NCBI RefSeq assembly: GCF_002252635.1
Contig: NZ_NQKX01000001.1
Coordinates: forward strand, 372,001-436,000
Source: Synechococcus sp. MW101C3
GTDB lineage: Bacteria; Cyanobacteriota; Cyanobacteriia; PCC-6307; Cyanobiaceae
Reading direction: 5' to 3'
DNA: 64,000 nt
Shown here: positions 27,801 through 36,169 of the stretch, piece after piece
Numbering within the stretch: position 1 is the stretch's first letter
How the letters are laid out: each line of letters starts with the position of its first letter
Position numbers and translations under genes: made by a program
The notes under the pieces: generated by a model
The model's database searches: none
What the model was told of the DNA's origin: nothing
The model's input: the letters and a program-made list of their open reading frames with translations, nothing else

Positions 27801-28894
27801 GAGCCGAACAGGGAACCTGGCCGGAGACGATCGCCTGCGTGCTCTGGGGCACCGACAACATCAAGACCTACGGCGAATCGCTGGCGCAGATCCTCTGGTT
27901 CATCGGTGTGCGCCCCGTGCCCGATTCCCTCGGCCGCGTGAACAAGCTGGAGCTGATCTCGCTGGAGGAGCTGGGGCGCCCCCGCATCGATGTGGTGGTG
28001 AACTGCTCCGGGGTGTTTCGCGATCTCTTCATCAATCAGATGGGGCTGATCGATCAGGGCGTGAAGATGGCCGCCGAGGCCGATGAGCCCATGGAGATGA
28101 ACTTTGTGCGCAAGCACAGCAAGGAGCAGGCTGCGGCCCAGGGCATCAGCCTGCGCGAGGCGGCCACCCGGGTGTTTTCCAATGCCAGCGGCAGCTACAG
28201 CTCCAACGTGAACCTGGCGGTGGAGAACAGCACCTGGGAGGAGGAGGGCGAGCTGCAGGAGATGTACCTCTCGCGCAAAACCTTCGCTTTCAATGCCGAC
28301 AACCCCGGGGAGATGAACCAGAACCGGGAGGTGTTCGAGTCGGCGATGAAAACCGCCGACGTAACCTTCCAGAACCTGGATTCGGCGGAGATCTCGCTCA
28401 CCGACGTGAGCCACTACTTCGACTCCGACCCCACCAAGCTGATCGCCGGCCTGCGCGACGACGGCAAGGCCCCCACCAGCTACATCGCCGATACCACCAC
28501 CGCCAACGCCCAGGTGCGCTCCCTGAGCGAAACCATCCGCCTCGATTCACGGACCAAGCTGCTCAACCCCAAGTGGTATGAGGGCATGCTCAACTCCGGC
28601 TACGAGGGTGTGCGTGAGGTGGCCAAGCGGCTCAACTTCACCCTGGGCTGGAGTGCCACCAGCGGCGCTGTCGACAACTTCGTGTACGAGGAGGCCAATG
28701 ACACCTTCATCAACGATGAGGAGATGCGCAAGCGGCTGATGGAGCTCAACCCCCACAGCTTCCGCCGCATCGTGGGCACGCTGCTGGAAGTCAACGGCCG
28801 CGGCTACTGGGAGACCAGCGATGAAAACATCGCCCAACTGCAGGAGATCTACCAGGAGATCGAAGATCGCATTGAAGGGGTCACCACCGCTTAA
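24872..28894 (+). CDS. chlH: Magnesium chelatase subunit H
   Basis: ChlH is the large porphyrin-binding subunit that inserts Mg2+ into protoporphyrin IX, the first committed step of chlorophyll synthesis, together with ChlI and ChlD (not in this window). The 1340-residue length and the N-terminus [12 protein letters not shown] match cyanobacterial ChlH. An N-terminal DUF3479-like region (about 30-190) is followed by the CobN/Mg-chelatase domain. Conserved stretches include [18 protein letters not shown] near 625 and [19 protein letters not shown] near 1120. A small membrane protein gene follows after 25 bp. Confidence 0.97.
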   Translation: MFTQVRSASRRVSPAGCAAPAGSDGRPVMKAVYVVLEPQYQNALTTAATSLNEHNPALAVELCGYLIEELRDPENYAAFCADVAAADVFIASLIFIEDLAQKVVEAVAPHRDRLKAVVVFPSMPEVMRLNKLGTFSMAQLGQSKSAIASFMKKRKEANGAGFQDAMLKLLNTLPTVLKYLPVEKAQDARSFMLSFQYWLGGTPDNLRNFLLMLADKYAFPRGESDRPLLEVAEPVVFPDLGIWHPMAPGMFEDLKEYLNWQASRQDLSDKARSGPVIGLVLQRSHIVTGDDAHYVAVIQELEYRGATVIPVFCGGLDFSKPVKAFFYDPLNPEQPIVDGVVSLTGFALIGGPARQDHPRAIEALSKLNRPYMVALPLVFQTTQEWEESDLGLHPVQVALQIAIPELDGAIEPIVLSGRDDATGKAHTLQDRVEAIAERVIRWASLRTKPRIDKKLAITVFSFPPDKGNVGTAAYLDVFGSIHRVLEEMKRKGYDVQNLPRDAKALMEAVINDPEALQGAPELAIAHRMSVEEYERLTPYSERLEENWGKPPGNLNSDGTNLLIYGRHFGNVFVGVQPTFGYEGDPMRLLYSRSASPHHGFAAYYTYLEKVWGADAVLHFGTHGSLEFMPGKQMGMSETCYPDSLIGALPNLYYYAANNPSEATIAKRRGYAATISYLTPPAENAGLYKGLKELGELVGSYQQLRESSRGVQIVNAIVETARQCNLDKDVTLPEGEASALDLDGRDAVVGAVYRQLMEIESRLLPCGLHTIGKPPTAEEAIATLVNIAALEREEEGYRSLPALLAESLGRTITDVYKGNDAGVLADVELNQTITEACRKAVASMVRSVTGSDGRVNLRGNFGWFFDLLERFGVRLPSPWLSACRAAGFPGVDAAELDNLFGYLRFCLEQICADMEMESLLRALDGEYVIPGPGGDPIRNPGVLPSGKNIHALDPQAIPTRAAIAAAKVVVDRLIERQRAEQGTWPETIACVLWGTDNIKTYGESLAQILWFIGVRPVPDSLGRVNKLELISLEELGRPRIDVVVNCSGVFRDLFINQMGLIDQGVKMAAEADEPMEMNFVRKHSKEQAAAQGISLREAATRVFSNASGSYSSNVNLAVENSTWEEEGELQEMYLSRKTFAFNADNPGEMNQNREVFESAMKTADVTFQNLDSAEISLTDVSHYFDSDPTKLIAGLRDDGKAPTSYIADTTTANAQVRSLSETIRLDSRTKLLNPKWYEGMLNSGYEGVREVAKRLNFTLGWSATSGAVDNFVYEEANDTFINDEEMRKRLMELNPHSFRRIVGTLLEVNGRGYWETSDENIAQLQEIYQEIEDRIEGVTTA

Positions 28895-28919
28895 GGTCAA
28901 CCCATCGCGGTCCTCTTTT

Positions 28920-29129
28920 ATGTCTCCAGCCCTCAAAGGTGTGTCTTACGTGAGCGTCTGGGTGCTGCTCTGGGGCACGGCGTCTTCCCTGGCCGATTTC
29001 GTGCTGCTGGAGCGCGGCGCGTACGCCGCCGGCACGGTTGCTCAGGCGATCACGTTCACCTCGTACGGGATCGCGGCGGTGGTGTTGGCGGTGCGCCTCT
29101 CCGGCCGCTTCCTCACCCCTCAAGACTGA
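28920..29129 (+). CDS. Small two-span membrane protein downstream of chlH
   Basis: A 69-residue protein with two predicted membrane helices (about 6-24 and 36-58): KGVSYVSVWVLLWGTASSLAD and VAQAITFTSYGIAAVVLAVRL. It starts 25 bp after the chlH stop with ATG at 28920, so the two are probably one transcript. Function unknown. Its 3' end overlaps the convergent folP by 17 bp. Confidence 0.7.
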   Translation: MSPALKGVSYVSVWVLLWGTASSLADFVLLERGAYAAGTVAQAITFTSYGIAAVVLAVRLSGRFLTPQD

Positions 29130-29979
29130 GCCCCTGCGACCTCATGACGGCGTCCACCATGCGGGCCGTCTGGGCGATCGGGCCCACATCATGCACACGC
29201 AGCACATCGGCTCCCTGGCTGATGGCCAAGGCGCTCACCGCCGCCGTTCCCCACAGGCGTGCCCGCGGCCGTGGCTCCTCCAGGACAGCGCCGATGAAGC
29301 GTTTGCGTGAAGGGCCCACCAGCAGGGGGAAGCCTGCGGCACGCAACTGGCTCAACTCACGCACCAGGGTGAGGTTGTGTTCGGTGGTCTTGGCGAAGCC
29401 CAGGCCCGGATCCCAGATCACCTGCGCGGTGTTCACTCCGGCGGCCACGGCCCGCTCCGTGGCCCGCAGCAGCTCCTCGCCCACCTCTGCCGTCACAGCC
29501 TTGTAGGTGGCGAGCTGGTCCATGGTGCGGCTGTCGCCGCGGCTGTGCATCAGCACGTAGGGGCAGCCGGCTGCCGCCACCACCTGTAACAGCTCCGGCT
29601 CGCGCCGCCCACCGCTGACGTCGTTGATCCAGTGGGCACCGGCGGCCAGGGCCGCCTCGGCCACCGCAGCGCGAAAGGTGTCGACCGACAGCAACGGCCC
29701 TCTGCCGTCCGGAAAGGCGGCACGGATCAGCGCGAGCACCGGCAGCACCCGGGCCATTTCTTCGCTGGCGCTGATCTCGGCGGCGCCGGGGCGTGTGCTC
29801 TGACCGCCCAGGTCAAGCAGATCGGCGCCCGCCACCACCATGCGCTGGGCCTGGCGCAGCGCCGCCTCCGGCGTGGGATAGCGCCCCCCGTCGCTGAAGG
29901 AATCGGGGGTGAGGTTGAGCACCCCCATCACATAGGTGCGCGTTCCCCAGGCCAGGGCCGGAGCCGCGGACGTTGCCAT
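29113..29979 (-). CDS. folP: Dihydropteroate synthase
   Basis: FolP joins p-aminobenzoate to the pterin in folate synthesis and is the sulfonamide target. The protein shows MGVLNLTPDSFSDGG near the N-terminus, LDLGGQSTRPGA near 56-67, DTFR, INDVSGG, the DPGLGFAKT loop and GPSRKRF, in the usual order. I use ATG at 29979 (288 residues); a GTG at 30012 would add 11 residues and overlap the methyltransferase gene. folD in the same window is a further folate gene. Confidence 0.92.
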   Translation of the reverse strand: MATSAAPALAWGTRTYVMGVLNLTPDSFSDGGRYPTPEAALRQAQRMVVAGADLLDLGGQSTRPGAAEISASEEMARVLPVLALIRAAFPDGRGPLLSVDTFRAAVAEAALAAGAHWINDVSGGRREPELLQVVAAAGCPYVLMHSRGDSRTMDQLATYKAVTAEVGEELLRATERAVAAGVNTAQVIWDPGLGFAKTTEHNLTLVRELSQLRAAGFPLLVGPSRKRFIGAVLEEPRPRARLWGTAAVSALAISQGADVLRVHDVGPIAQTARMVDAVMRSQGLSLEG

Positions 29980-29987
29980 TGCCGTGT

Positions 29988-30626
29988 TCACCGCCGCCAC
30001 AAGCCCAGCCACTCATGATCGCGTGGTTGCCCGTTGCGGCCACTGGCGGAGCCCACAGCCGCTTCCCAGCAGGCCTTGGTGAAGCCTGCCTGCTCAACCT
30101 GCCGAGCCAGGGCGCTGGCCTCGGCGCCGTAGGGCGGCCCGCCCGGGCGCGGGTGACACCAGAACAGACCCAGCAGCCAGCCGCCGGGAGCCAGCAACTC
30201 CCGCACCGTGGTGAGGTAGGTGCTCCGCTGTGAAGGATCAATGGCGCAGAAGCAGGTGTGCTCCAGCACCCCTTCAAGGCTGCCGGCCGTGAGCCCTGCA
30301 GCGGCAAGCGCCGGAGGATCGAACAGGTCGGCCTGCAGCCATTGCAGCGCGGTGCTGCTGCCGTGCAGCCGCTCGGCCTCTGCCAGCGCCGCTGCGCTGA
30401 AATCGAGGCCAACCGCGGCAAAGCCGGAGGCAGCGAGCAGGGCCGCCTCGTGGCCGCGCCCACAGCCCGGCACCAGCACCCTCCCCGGAGCTTCTGGAGC
30501 CAGCGCGTGGTGCTGAAGAAACGCCTGCAGCGGTGGCGCCGGCTGACCCAGCTCCCAGGCATCGGTTCCCTCCCGGTAGCGATGGTCCCAGGCAAGGGCA
30601 CCCTGCGGCGGCTCAGGCGGGCTCAT
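29988..30626 (-). CDS. TPMT-family SAM-dependent methyltransferase
   Basis: A 212-residue protein resembling the thiopurine S-methyltransferase family. The N-terminal WDHRYREGTDAWELGQPAP and the SAM-binding VLVPGCGRGHEAALLA are typical, followed by VGLDFSAAAL and EHTCFCAIDP. In bacteria this family methylates thiols, selenium or halide compounds; the substrate here is unknown. ATG at 30626 overlaps the stop of the small upstream gene (ATGA), suggesting coupling. Confidence 0.87.
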   Translation of the reverse strand: MSPPEPPQGALAWDHRYREGTDAWELGQPAPPLQAFLQHHALAPEAPGRVLVPGCGRGHEAALLAASGFAAVGLDFSAAALAEAERLHGSSTALQWLQADLFDPPALAAAGLTAGSLEGVLEHTCFCAIDPSQRSTYLTTVRELLAPGGWLLGLFWCHPRPGGPPYGAEASALARQVEQAGFTKACWEAAVGSASGRNGQPRDHEWLGLWRR

Positions 30627-30820
30627 GGTTCCGGCTCCGCCAGCAAGACCTCGATCCGATCGGCGAGCTGCAGGCAGCGATCCATCTCCTCCCACAGCAA
30701 CTCCCGACGCACGGCATCCACCGCGTAGGAGCGATGGTGCAGGTCGCGGGCCTGGTAGCGGAGAGCCTCACGGATGCGCCGCCATTCATCCGGATGCAAG
30801 GGGAAGGAAAGAGTGCTCAT
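30623..30820 (-). CDS. Hypothetical protein, 65 residues
   Basis: A small helical, charged protein: LHPDEWRRIREALRYQARDLHHRSY then RRELLWEEMDRCLQLADRIE. It is translationally coupled to the methyltransferase by an ATGA overlap. Two starts are possible, ATG 30820 and ATG 30835; neither has a clear ribosome-binding site. Function unknown. Confidence 0.6.
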   Translation of the reverse strand: MSTLSFPLHPDEWRRIREALRYQARDLHHRSYAVDAVRRELLWEEMDRCLQLADRIEVLLAEPEP

Positions 30821-30835
30821 CGCGTTGTCATTCAT

Positions 30836-31398
30836 GCCACTGGTTGTAGGAAAGGCCGCTGTTTCCATGTGAATTCTGTGTAGCGAGCCTGCGCGGTTGC
30901 TGCCGGAGTCATGAGCTCCATGTCTGTGGGTTGTGGGTTCCACCGTTGTGGGTCGTGGGTTTGCATGAGTATTTCTGCTGGCCTGCTTCATATGTCGTGA
31001 TGTAGAGCATGAAGCTTGATGTCGGGCCTCCCTGGCGACCGCAGTGGTGCGTGGGTCGCCGTAGGGTCGTGCAGGGAGCAGAACGTTCGCTTCAGCCATT
31101 GCATTGATGTTGGCGTTTCTTTCCCTCCATGTCCGCCACAAACATGCCCCGGGCCCATGGCAGGGTTGAATGAACACAGTGGCCTGCGGAGCACAATGCC
31201 GCTGAGGACAATGCCCCTACGGCCCTTGTGGTATGGCCTCCGCAAGGAGTGTTCCCCGCCTGAGTTTTTCATGAGGGATGGCCACGTGGTTGAGAGCGGT
31301 TAGTGGAGAGGCCATCCAGCCACAACGCTACGGATGGCAGGCGGTAAGTCTTTTTTCTCATCCACGCCAGTTGGCGTGAATCCCCAGGAGTTCACCAC
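30836..31398. other. Gene-free region of 563 bp
   Basis: I see no convincing gene here on either strand. It contains repeated TGTGGGTT/CGTGGGTT words around 30925-30962 and a short duplication GAGCACAATGCCGC / GAGGACAATGCCCC near 31190-31215. The composition is lower in GC than the flanks. It could hold a decayed gene or a small RNA; the sequence alone does not say. Confidence 0.5.
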
Positions 31399-31674
31399 AT
31401 GACCGAAGCGCGCGCGGCCAATCTCACCGTTGGCGAACTCGAAGCGAATTATCATCTCTATTGCAAGGCCCTCCGCATCCTGGTAAGAGAGGGAAAATCC
31501 CTCGTCAAGATCCAACGAACCGTCTGCTGGGATCGCCTCGAAACCATCTTTCACTGCTACCCCTCCCGCTATAAGTCGCCCGATTACCTCTACGTGCTGC
31601 TGAAACGTGAATACGGCGACCTGCCAAACAACGGCTCGTTGGGCACCAGCGGCTCCCCCGCTCCCAGCACCTGA
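31399..31674 (+). CDS. Conserved-looking hypothetical protein, 91 residues
   Basis: A basic, soluble, helical protein; the middle (ANYHLYCKALRILVREGKSL, CWDRLETIFHCYPSRYKSPDYLYVLLKREYG) looks strongly constrained and is, from memory, a family seen in picocyanobacteria. Two Cys and many Arg/Lys/Tyr might suggest nucleic-acid binding, but that is inference. It stands alone between two gene-poor stretches. Confidence 0.65.
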   Translation: MTEARAANLTVGELEANYHLYCKALRILVREGKSLVKIQRTVCWDRLETIFHCYPSRYKSPDYLYVLLKREYGDLPNNGSLGTSGSPAPST

Positions 31675-31725
31675 TTCTTATGTCCAGCTGATCAGCGCCA
31701 GATTGCGCGTTGCCGCTCCCGGAAT

Positions 31726-31881
31726 TCAAGCCTGCACGATGGCGAGCGGATTCCCATAACCAGCCGTGGCTTGCTGAGCCATGGCTTGAACATCCGAGGC
31801 CTGGGCCGCGATGGCTTGCACTTCTATGGCTGTTCCGCCGGCAACTGTCGCCGCAACTCGATCTGGCCGAGTGCGGCGCAT
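31726..31881 (-). CDS. Candidate small protein with ten-residue repeat, 51 residues
   Basis: A frame too short for routine gene calling, downstream of tpiA on the same strand (39 bp after its stop). It starts with MRRTRPDRVAATVAGGTA, then has two tandem decamers, VQAIAAQASD and VQAMAQQATA, and ends GYGNPLAIVQA. The repeat is visible in the DNA as ATGGCTTG-containing direct repeats near 31780 and 31811. There is a GGAG-rich stretch upstream. I do not recognise a family; it may be a small Ala/Gln-rich peptide or a chance frame. Confidence 0.35.
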   Translation of the reverse strand: MRRTRPDRVAATVAGGTAIEVQAIAAQASDVQAMAQQATAGYGNPLAIVQA

Positions 31882-31920
31882 CCATCCGGATCGGCCCGCT
31901 CCGATGCTCCAGGCCAGGGC

Positions 31921-32661
31921 TCAGATGGTGACCGGCACGCGGTACTGGGCGATGCGGGCAAAGCTGATCGGGTCGAGCGAAGCGCCCCCCACCAGCACAC
32001 CGTCAATGTCGCTCTGAGCCATCAGTTGGTCGATGTTGTCGGCTTTCACCGAGCCGCCGTACTGAATCACCACATCCGGATAACCCACCCAGCTGCGGAT
32101 CAGGCCACAAATACGGTTGGCCTCAGCGGCGTCGCAGGTCTTGCCGGTGCCGATTGCCCAGATCGGCTCATAGGCCACGACCATTCGGCTGGGATCAAGA
32201 TCCTCCAGGCTCTGCTCCACCTGGCGGCGGATCACCCGCTCGGTCTCGCGAGCGCTGCGCTGGCTGTCGGTTTCACCCACACACACGATCGGAATCAGGT
32301 CGGCCGCCTGGGCGCTGAGGGCGCGGCGATTGATCTGCTCATCGCTCTCGGAGTGGTACTTGCGGGGCTCGCTGTGGCCCACGATCGCGTACGAAACCCC
32401 GTGCTCCTTGAGCATGTCTGCCGAGATGGAGCCTGTGTAGGCGCCGCCGTTGTCCCAATGGACGTTCTGGCTGGAGAGCTTGATGTCGCTCCCTGCCAGG
32501 GCTTCGCTCAGCGCGGCGATGGCGGTGAAGGGCGGCGCCAGCACCACCACCCGATCCTCAGGAAGATCGGCCATCAATGGCACGAAGCTTCCGGCGTAGG
32601 CCCGCGCCTCTGCGCAGGTCATGTGCATTTTCCAGTTGCCTGCAATCACCGCCTTGCGCAC
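31921..32661 (-). CDS. tpiA: Triosephosphate isomerase
   Basis: TpiA interconverts dihydroxyacetone phosphate and glyceraldehyde 3-phosphate in glycolysis and the Calvin cycle. The 246-residue protein has AGNWKMH at the N-terminus with the substrate Lys, the catalytic His in GHSEPRKY (near 95-102), the catalytic Glu in [13 protein letters not shown], and the phosphate-gripping GGSVK. GTG at 32661 is chosen: it gives the exact family N-terminus and has GAGAAGG just upstream. The S4 protein gene ends 29 bp upstream of this start on the same strand. Confidence 0.95.
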   Translation of the reverse strand: MRKAVIAGNWKMHMTCAEARAYAGSFVPLMADLPEDRVVVLAPPFTAIAALSEALAGSDIKLSSQNVHWDNGGAYTGSISADMLKEHGVSYAIVGHSEPRKYHSESDEQINRRALSAQAADLIPIVCVGETDSQRSARETERVIRRQVEQSLEDLDPSRMVVAYEPIWAIGTGKTCDAAEANRICGLIRSWVGYPDVVIQYGGSVKADNIDQLMAQSDIDGVLVGGASLDPISFARIAQYRVPVTI

Positions 32662-32690
32662 CGCCTTCTCTCGCTGAGGTGCCCAACAAC

Positions 32691-32876
32691 CTAGGCCGAG
32701 GGGGGTACCTCCAACGCAATGCCCTGCCACTCCACCCGGTCGCCCGCCACCAGCTGGCGGCCGCGGCGCAGCTCGATAGCGCCGTTCACGCGCACCTCAC
32801 CGTTCTGCACCCGCAGCTTGGCCTCGCCACCTGTGGCCATCACGCCCTGCCATTTGAGGAACTGGTCAAGCCGCAC
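32691..32876 (-). CDS. S4-domain RNA-binding protein
   Basis: A 61-residue protein that is essentially one S4 domain: [21 protein letters not shown] then [20 protein letters not shown], similar to YaaA/YbcJ-like proteins that bind structured RNA, possibly ribosomal. I use GTG at 32876, which gives the family-like start; an ATG at 32930 would overlap the divergent ABC transporter start by 16 bp. It lies directly upstream of tpiA and may share its transcript. Confidence 0.82.
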   Translation of the reverse strand: MRLDQFLKWQGVMATGGEAKLRVQNGEVRVNGAIELRRGRQLVAGDRVEWQGIALEVPPSA

Positions 32877-32914
32877 CCAGGGAGGCGCCGAAAGGGCGCT
32901 GATAAGGTTCGCCG

Positions 32915-34654
32915 ATGCTCGCACCCCCACCGGCCGGTTTTCGCGGGCTGCTGCCGCTGCTCGGGCCCCATCGCCGCAATCTGATCGCCGGCGGGGTCTG
33001 CATGGTGATCTTCGTGGCCTGCTGGCCCCTGCTCGCCTGGCTGGCCGGTCAGCTGATCCCCTCTATCGGCGCCGGTGATTTCCCGGCGGTGCTGCGGGCG
33101 ATCGGCCTGGCCCTGCTGGTGTTTCTGGTGCAGAAGCTGGCCCAGTTCGGCCAGGACACCCTGCTGGCCTCTCCGGCCCTGCAGGTAGGCCAGGCGCTGC
33201 GCAGCCAGCTGTTCGCGCGCCTGCAGCGCCTGGAATTCGCCTCCCTGGAGAAGCTCTCCGCCGGCGATCTCACCTACCGCCTCACCGAAGACGCCGACCG
33301 GGTGGCGGAGGTGATCTACAAGACGATTCAGGACACCACCCCCAGCCTGCTGCAGCTGATCGTGGTGTTCGGCTACATGGTCTTCCTCGATTGGAAGTTG
33401 TCGCTCGCCACCCTGTTGCTGGCGCCGCTGGTGGCCGTGCTCGTGAGCGCCTTCGGAGCCAAGGTGATGGGGGCGGCCGAACGCAGCCAGAAGCAGGTGA
33501 GCGAACTGGCCGGCCTGCTGGGAGAAGCGATCGGAGGCCTGCCGCTGGTGCGCGCCTTCGCCGCCGAGACCTGGTTGCAGCAGCGCTTCGAGCAGGAGAT
33601 CGACCTGCACCGCCGCGCCCGCTACCGCACCATGCGACTGCTGGCGCTCCAGCATCCGGTGGTGGGCTTCATCGAAGCGGCCGGGATCCTTTCGGTGCTG
33701 CTGATCGGCGCTTCGCGGATTCAGGCGGGCGGCCTCACCAGCCAGGGTTTCAGCAGCTATGTGGCAGCCCTGCTGATGCTGATCGATCCGATCTCCCACC
33801 TCACGACCAACTACAACGAACTCCAGCAGGGCCAGGCCTCGCTCAAGCGGCTGCGGGCGATCGAGCAGGAGCCGATTGAACCTCCCGACGATGCAAGCGC
33901 CCTGCCCCTGGGCCCCGTGCGTGGGGAGGTGCGTCTGGAGGGCGTCTGGTTCGGCTACGACCCCGAGCGCCCTGTGCTCCAGGGCCTTGAGCTTTGTGCT
34001 GAGCCCGGGCAGCTGGTGGCGCTGGTGGGACCGTCCGGCGCGGGCAAGAGCACGCTCTTTTCATTACTGCTGCGCTTCAACACCGCCCAGCGGGGCAGGG
34101 TGCTGCTGGACGGCCAGGATCTGGCCCGGCTGCGCTCCGGCGACCTGCGCCGTGCCGTGGCCCTGGTGCCCCAGCAGAGCAGCGTGTTCTCCGGCACGGT
34201 GGCCGAGGCGATCCGCTTCGGACGTGTCGCCTCCGATGCACAGGTGCATCAGGCTGCCGCACTGGCCAACGCGGCCGGTTTCATCGAAGCTCTGCCGGGC
34301 GGCTACGACGCCCGTATCGAGGAGCGGGGCAGCAATTTCTCCGGTGGTCAGCTGCAGCGCCTGGCCATCGCCCGGGCGGTGCTTGGCGATCCGGCGGTGT
34401 TGCTTCTCGATGAAGCCACCAGTGCCCTGGATGCGGAGGCAGAGGAGGCGGTGCAGCAGGGCCTGCGCCAGGCGATGGCCGGCCGCACCGTGCTGGTGAT
34501 CGCCCACCGCCTGGCAACAGTGCAGGAGGCCGATCAGATCCTGGTGCTCGAGTCCGGCAGCATCGTCGAGTCGGGCAGCCATGATCAGTTGATGGCCCGG
34601 GGCGGGCGTTACCGCGAGCTGTGCCAGCGTCAGCTGATCCGCGTGGCGGACTGA
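32915..34654 (+). CDS. MsbA-like ABC exporter (fused membrane and ATPase domains)
   Basis: A 579-residue half-transporter. Six hydrophobic segments cover about 20-290, followed by the nucleotide-binding domain with Walker A GPSGAGKST near 375, the signature NFSGGQLQR near 475, Walker B AVLLLDEATSALD and the H-loop IAHRLAT. Such exporters move lipids, drugs or polysaccharide precursors; cyanobacterial relatives are annotated as lipid A flippase-like. It starts at ATG 32915, divergent from the S4 gene. The substrate cannot be read from the sequence. Confidence 0.93.
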   Translation: MLAPPPAGFRGLLPLLGPHRRNLIAGGVCMVIFVACWPLLAWLAGQLIPSIGAGDFPAVLRAIGLALLVFLVQKLAQFGQDTLLASPALQVGQALRSQLFARLQRLEFASLEKLSAGDLTYRLTEDADRVAEVIYKTIQDTTPSLLQLIVVFGYMVFLDWKLSLATLLLAPLVAVLVSAFGAKVMGAAERSQKQVSELAGLLGEAIGGLPLVRAFAAETWLQQRFEQEIDLHRRARYRTMRLLALQHPVVGFIEAAGILSVLLIGASRIQAGGLTSQGFSSYVAALLMLIDPISHLTTNYNELQQGQASLKRLRAIEQEPIEPPDDASALPLGPVRGEVRLEGVWFGYDPERPVLQGLELCAEPGQLVALVGPSGAGKSTLFSLLLRFNTAQRGRVLLDGQDLARLRSGDLRRAVALVPQQSSVFSGTVAEAIRFGRVASDAQVHQAAALANAAGFIEALPGGYDARIEERGSNFSGGQLQRLAIARAVLGDPAVLLLDEATSALDAEAEEAVQQGLRQAMAGRTVLVIAHRLATVQEADQILVLESGSIVESGSHDQLMARGGRYRELCQRQLIRVAD

Positions 34655-34783
34655 GCAGGTCCCGGATCGCCGGGCTCAAGCCCGGCCTGCCGCTTGGCTG
34701 GCCTCCCTTCCCGCTTTCTGCTGGTCTGGCTCCCACCCGGCTCTTCTCCCCACGCCGCTCGCTCCCCCTTCGCACCGCCGGCC

Positions 34784-35083
34784 ATGACCGATCTGCCTCT
34801 GTGGGAATACCGGGTCATCCACATCAACCTGGAGAGTGGCACCCCTCCCGAACCCCCCAGCGCGGAAGCCGCCAGTGAGCGGCTGCGAGGTGCCTTGAGC
34901 CCCGAATTCATCGCCAGCGAGTTTCCGGAGTTCTACGGCGCCCCGCCGCCGCCGCGCCATCCGGCTGGGCAGCTGCAGTTCTTCCTCAATTTGCTGGGCG
35001 CGGAAGGGTGGGAGATGGTGGAAGCCTCGCAGGTGGGGCCCCTGCTGATGTTCTTCTTCAAACGGCGGCGCCAGCCGGCCTAA
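34784..35083 (+). CDS. Conserved-looking hypothetical protein, 99 residues
   Basis: A small soluble protein. LPLWEYRVIHINLES at the start and LQFFLNLLGAEGWEMVEASQ near the end recall the DUF4177-like fold, in which a GxEGWE motif ends the domain, and it finishes LLMFFFKRRR. Function unknown. ATG at 34784 gives the natural start. It lies 129 bp after the ABC exporter and 17 bp before the DUF6447-like gene, so the latter two are probably co-transcribed. Confidence 0.68.
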   Translation: MTDLPLWEYRVIHINLESGTPPEPPSAEAASERLRGALSPEFIASEFPEFYGAPPPPRHPAGQLQFFLNLLGAEGWEMVEASQVGPLLMFFFKRRRQPA

Positions 35084-35100
35084 AATGAGCGATCCACTTT

Positions 35101-35340
35101 GTGCTGGCTTTGACAGACGCCGCTTCCAACCCACCCGTGCTCACCTTCGAGGGCAAGCGCTACGACCTGAACACGCTGCCCGACGACCTCAAGGAACTGG
35201 TGCGCGGCATGCAGGTGGCCGACAACCAGCTCCGCCTGCACGAAGACACCCTGAAGGTGCTGGCGGTGGGGCGCCAGTCGATGGCCCATCAGCTCAACGA
35301 GCGCCTCAAAACCGTCCCGCCCCTGCCGGAGCCCTTTTGA
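35101..35340 (+). CDS. DUF6447-like protein, 79 residues
   Basis: A small helical protein with VLTFEGKRYDLNTLPDDLKEL and GMQVADNQLRLHEDTLKVLAVGRQSM, a pattern I recall from the cyanobacterial DUF6447 family, of unknown function. The start is GTG at 35101, and a TTG three codons later is an alternative. Two hairpins follow its stop. Confidence 0.7.
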   Translation: MLALTDAASNPPVLTFEGKRYDLNTLPDDLKELVRGMQVADNQLRLHEDTLKVLAVGRQSMAHQLNERLKTVPPLPEPF

Positions 35341-35347
35341 GCGCAGT

Positions 35348-35369
35348 GGGCTCCAGTACCTGGAGTCCC
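35348..35369. other. Hairpin after the DUF6447-like gene
   Basis: GGGCTCCAG pairs with CTGGAG(T)CCC around a three-base TAC loop. It has no U-tract and lies between convergent genes, 18 bp before a stronger terminator. Confidence 0.45.
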
Positions 35370-35386
35370 TAACCCCGAGCGTCGCC

Positions 35387-35419
35387 CCCCGGCCCGTGGC
35401 TGCAGACGGGCCGGGGTTT
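35387..35419 (+). terminator. Intrinsic-type terminator between convergent genes
   Basis: CCCCGGCCCGT (35387-35397) pairs perfectly with ACGGGCCGGGG (35406-35416), an 11-bp GC-rich stem with an 8-base loop, followed by TTTG. It should end transcription from the small forward genes before the DUF3386 gene. Confidence 0.7.
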
Positions 35420-35444
35420 GCGGCTGCGATCAGAACGGCTGGTA

Positions 35445-36161
35445 TCAGACCGGCTGCAGGTCTTCAAAGCGGAAGCGTTGCTCGCCCGCCTCACCCTCTG
35501 CTGCTGAGGCGCCGCTCCCTGCGTCGCTGGCGATCACGCGCTCGCTCAGCACCCAGGGGCCGATGCCGGCCAGGGGCACGAAGGTGTCGGTGAAGTGGCT
35601 GGTGCCACCACGGGCGACGCCGGTGGCAGGGTCGCTGTAGGCGCTGCTGTAGCGGCGGCTCAGGTAGCCGGCGCCCGTGTCGGTGGTTTCCAGCGTGAAG
35701 ATCGTCACCACCGTGCCGTGGATGTGGCGGTGCACCATCGTCACCACGTTGTCCTTGATGCGGTAGCGGTCGCCGCTGCCCTTGCCGCCCACGATCACCT
35801 CCAGGCCCACCGCATCGGTGTCGCCGGCGGTGAAGGTGTTGGCGCTGTGGGTTTGCTCGAAGGTGCGGCGCACCCGGTGGATGCACACCTCCCAGAGCTG
35901 GGAGGCCACGGCCTTGTTGATTTCGGCGTCGTCGATCCCCTCCACGCTGGCCTTGAGGTCAGCGCCCACCACGAAGCGGCCTTCCACCCGACGGTCGCCC
36001 TGCTCCCACACGCAGCGGCCCTGGTAACCGGCGAAGCCGGGTTCCCAGGTGTAGCGGTTCTCGTAGGCGGCGCGGAACAGGTCGGTGATGTCGGTGCCGG
36101 GAGCCACGACGGAGCTGGGGGGAGCGGTGGTGGTCAATGGTTTCGGGCAGGGGCCCTTCAC
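35445..36161 (-). CDS. DUF3386 family protein
   Basis: A 238-residue soluble protein placed in the cyanobacterial DUF3386 family by FRAAYENRYTWEPGFAGYQG near the N-terminus and a beta-rich middle (DNVVTMVHRHIHGTVVTIFTLE) and SHFTDTFVPLAGIGPW near the end. Function unknown. The start is GTG at 36161; TTG at 36137 is an alternative. It begins 8 bp after the carB stop on the same strand, so it is probably in the carB transcript. Confidence 0.78.
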   Translation of the reverse strand: MKGPCPKPLTTTAPPSSVVAPGTDITDLFRAAYENRYTWEPGFAGYQGRCVWEQGDRRVEGRFVVGADLKASVEGIDDAEINKAVASQLWEVCIHRVRRTFEQTHSANTFTAGDTDAVGLEVIVGGKGSGDRYRIKDNVVTMVHRHIHGTVVTIFTLETTDTGAGYLSRRYSSAYSDPATGVARGGTSHFTDTFVPLAGIGPWVLSERVIASDAGSGASAAEGEAGEQRFRFEDLQPV

Positions 36162-36169
36162 CGTAGCGA

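Noticed and set aside
24857-28414. A 1185-codon open frame on the reverse strand opposite chlH
   Set aside because: It is the antisense shadow of a GC-rich, highly conserved gene; the product is His/Gly/Leu-rich low complexity with no domain, while the forward frame is unmistakable ChlH.
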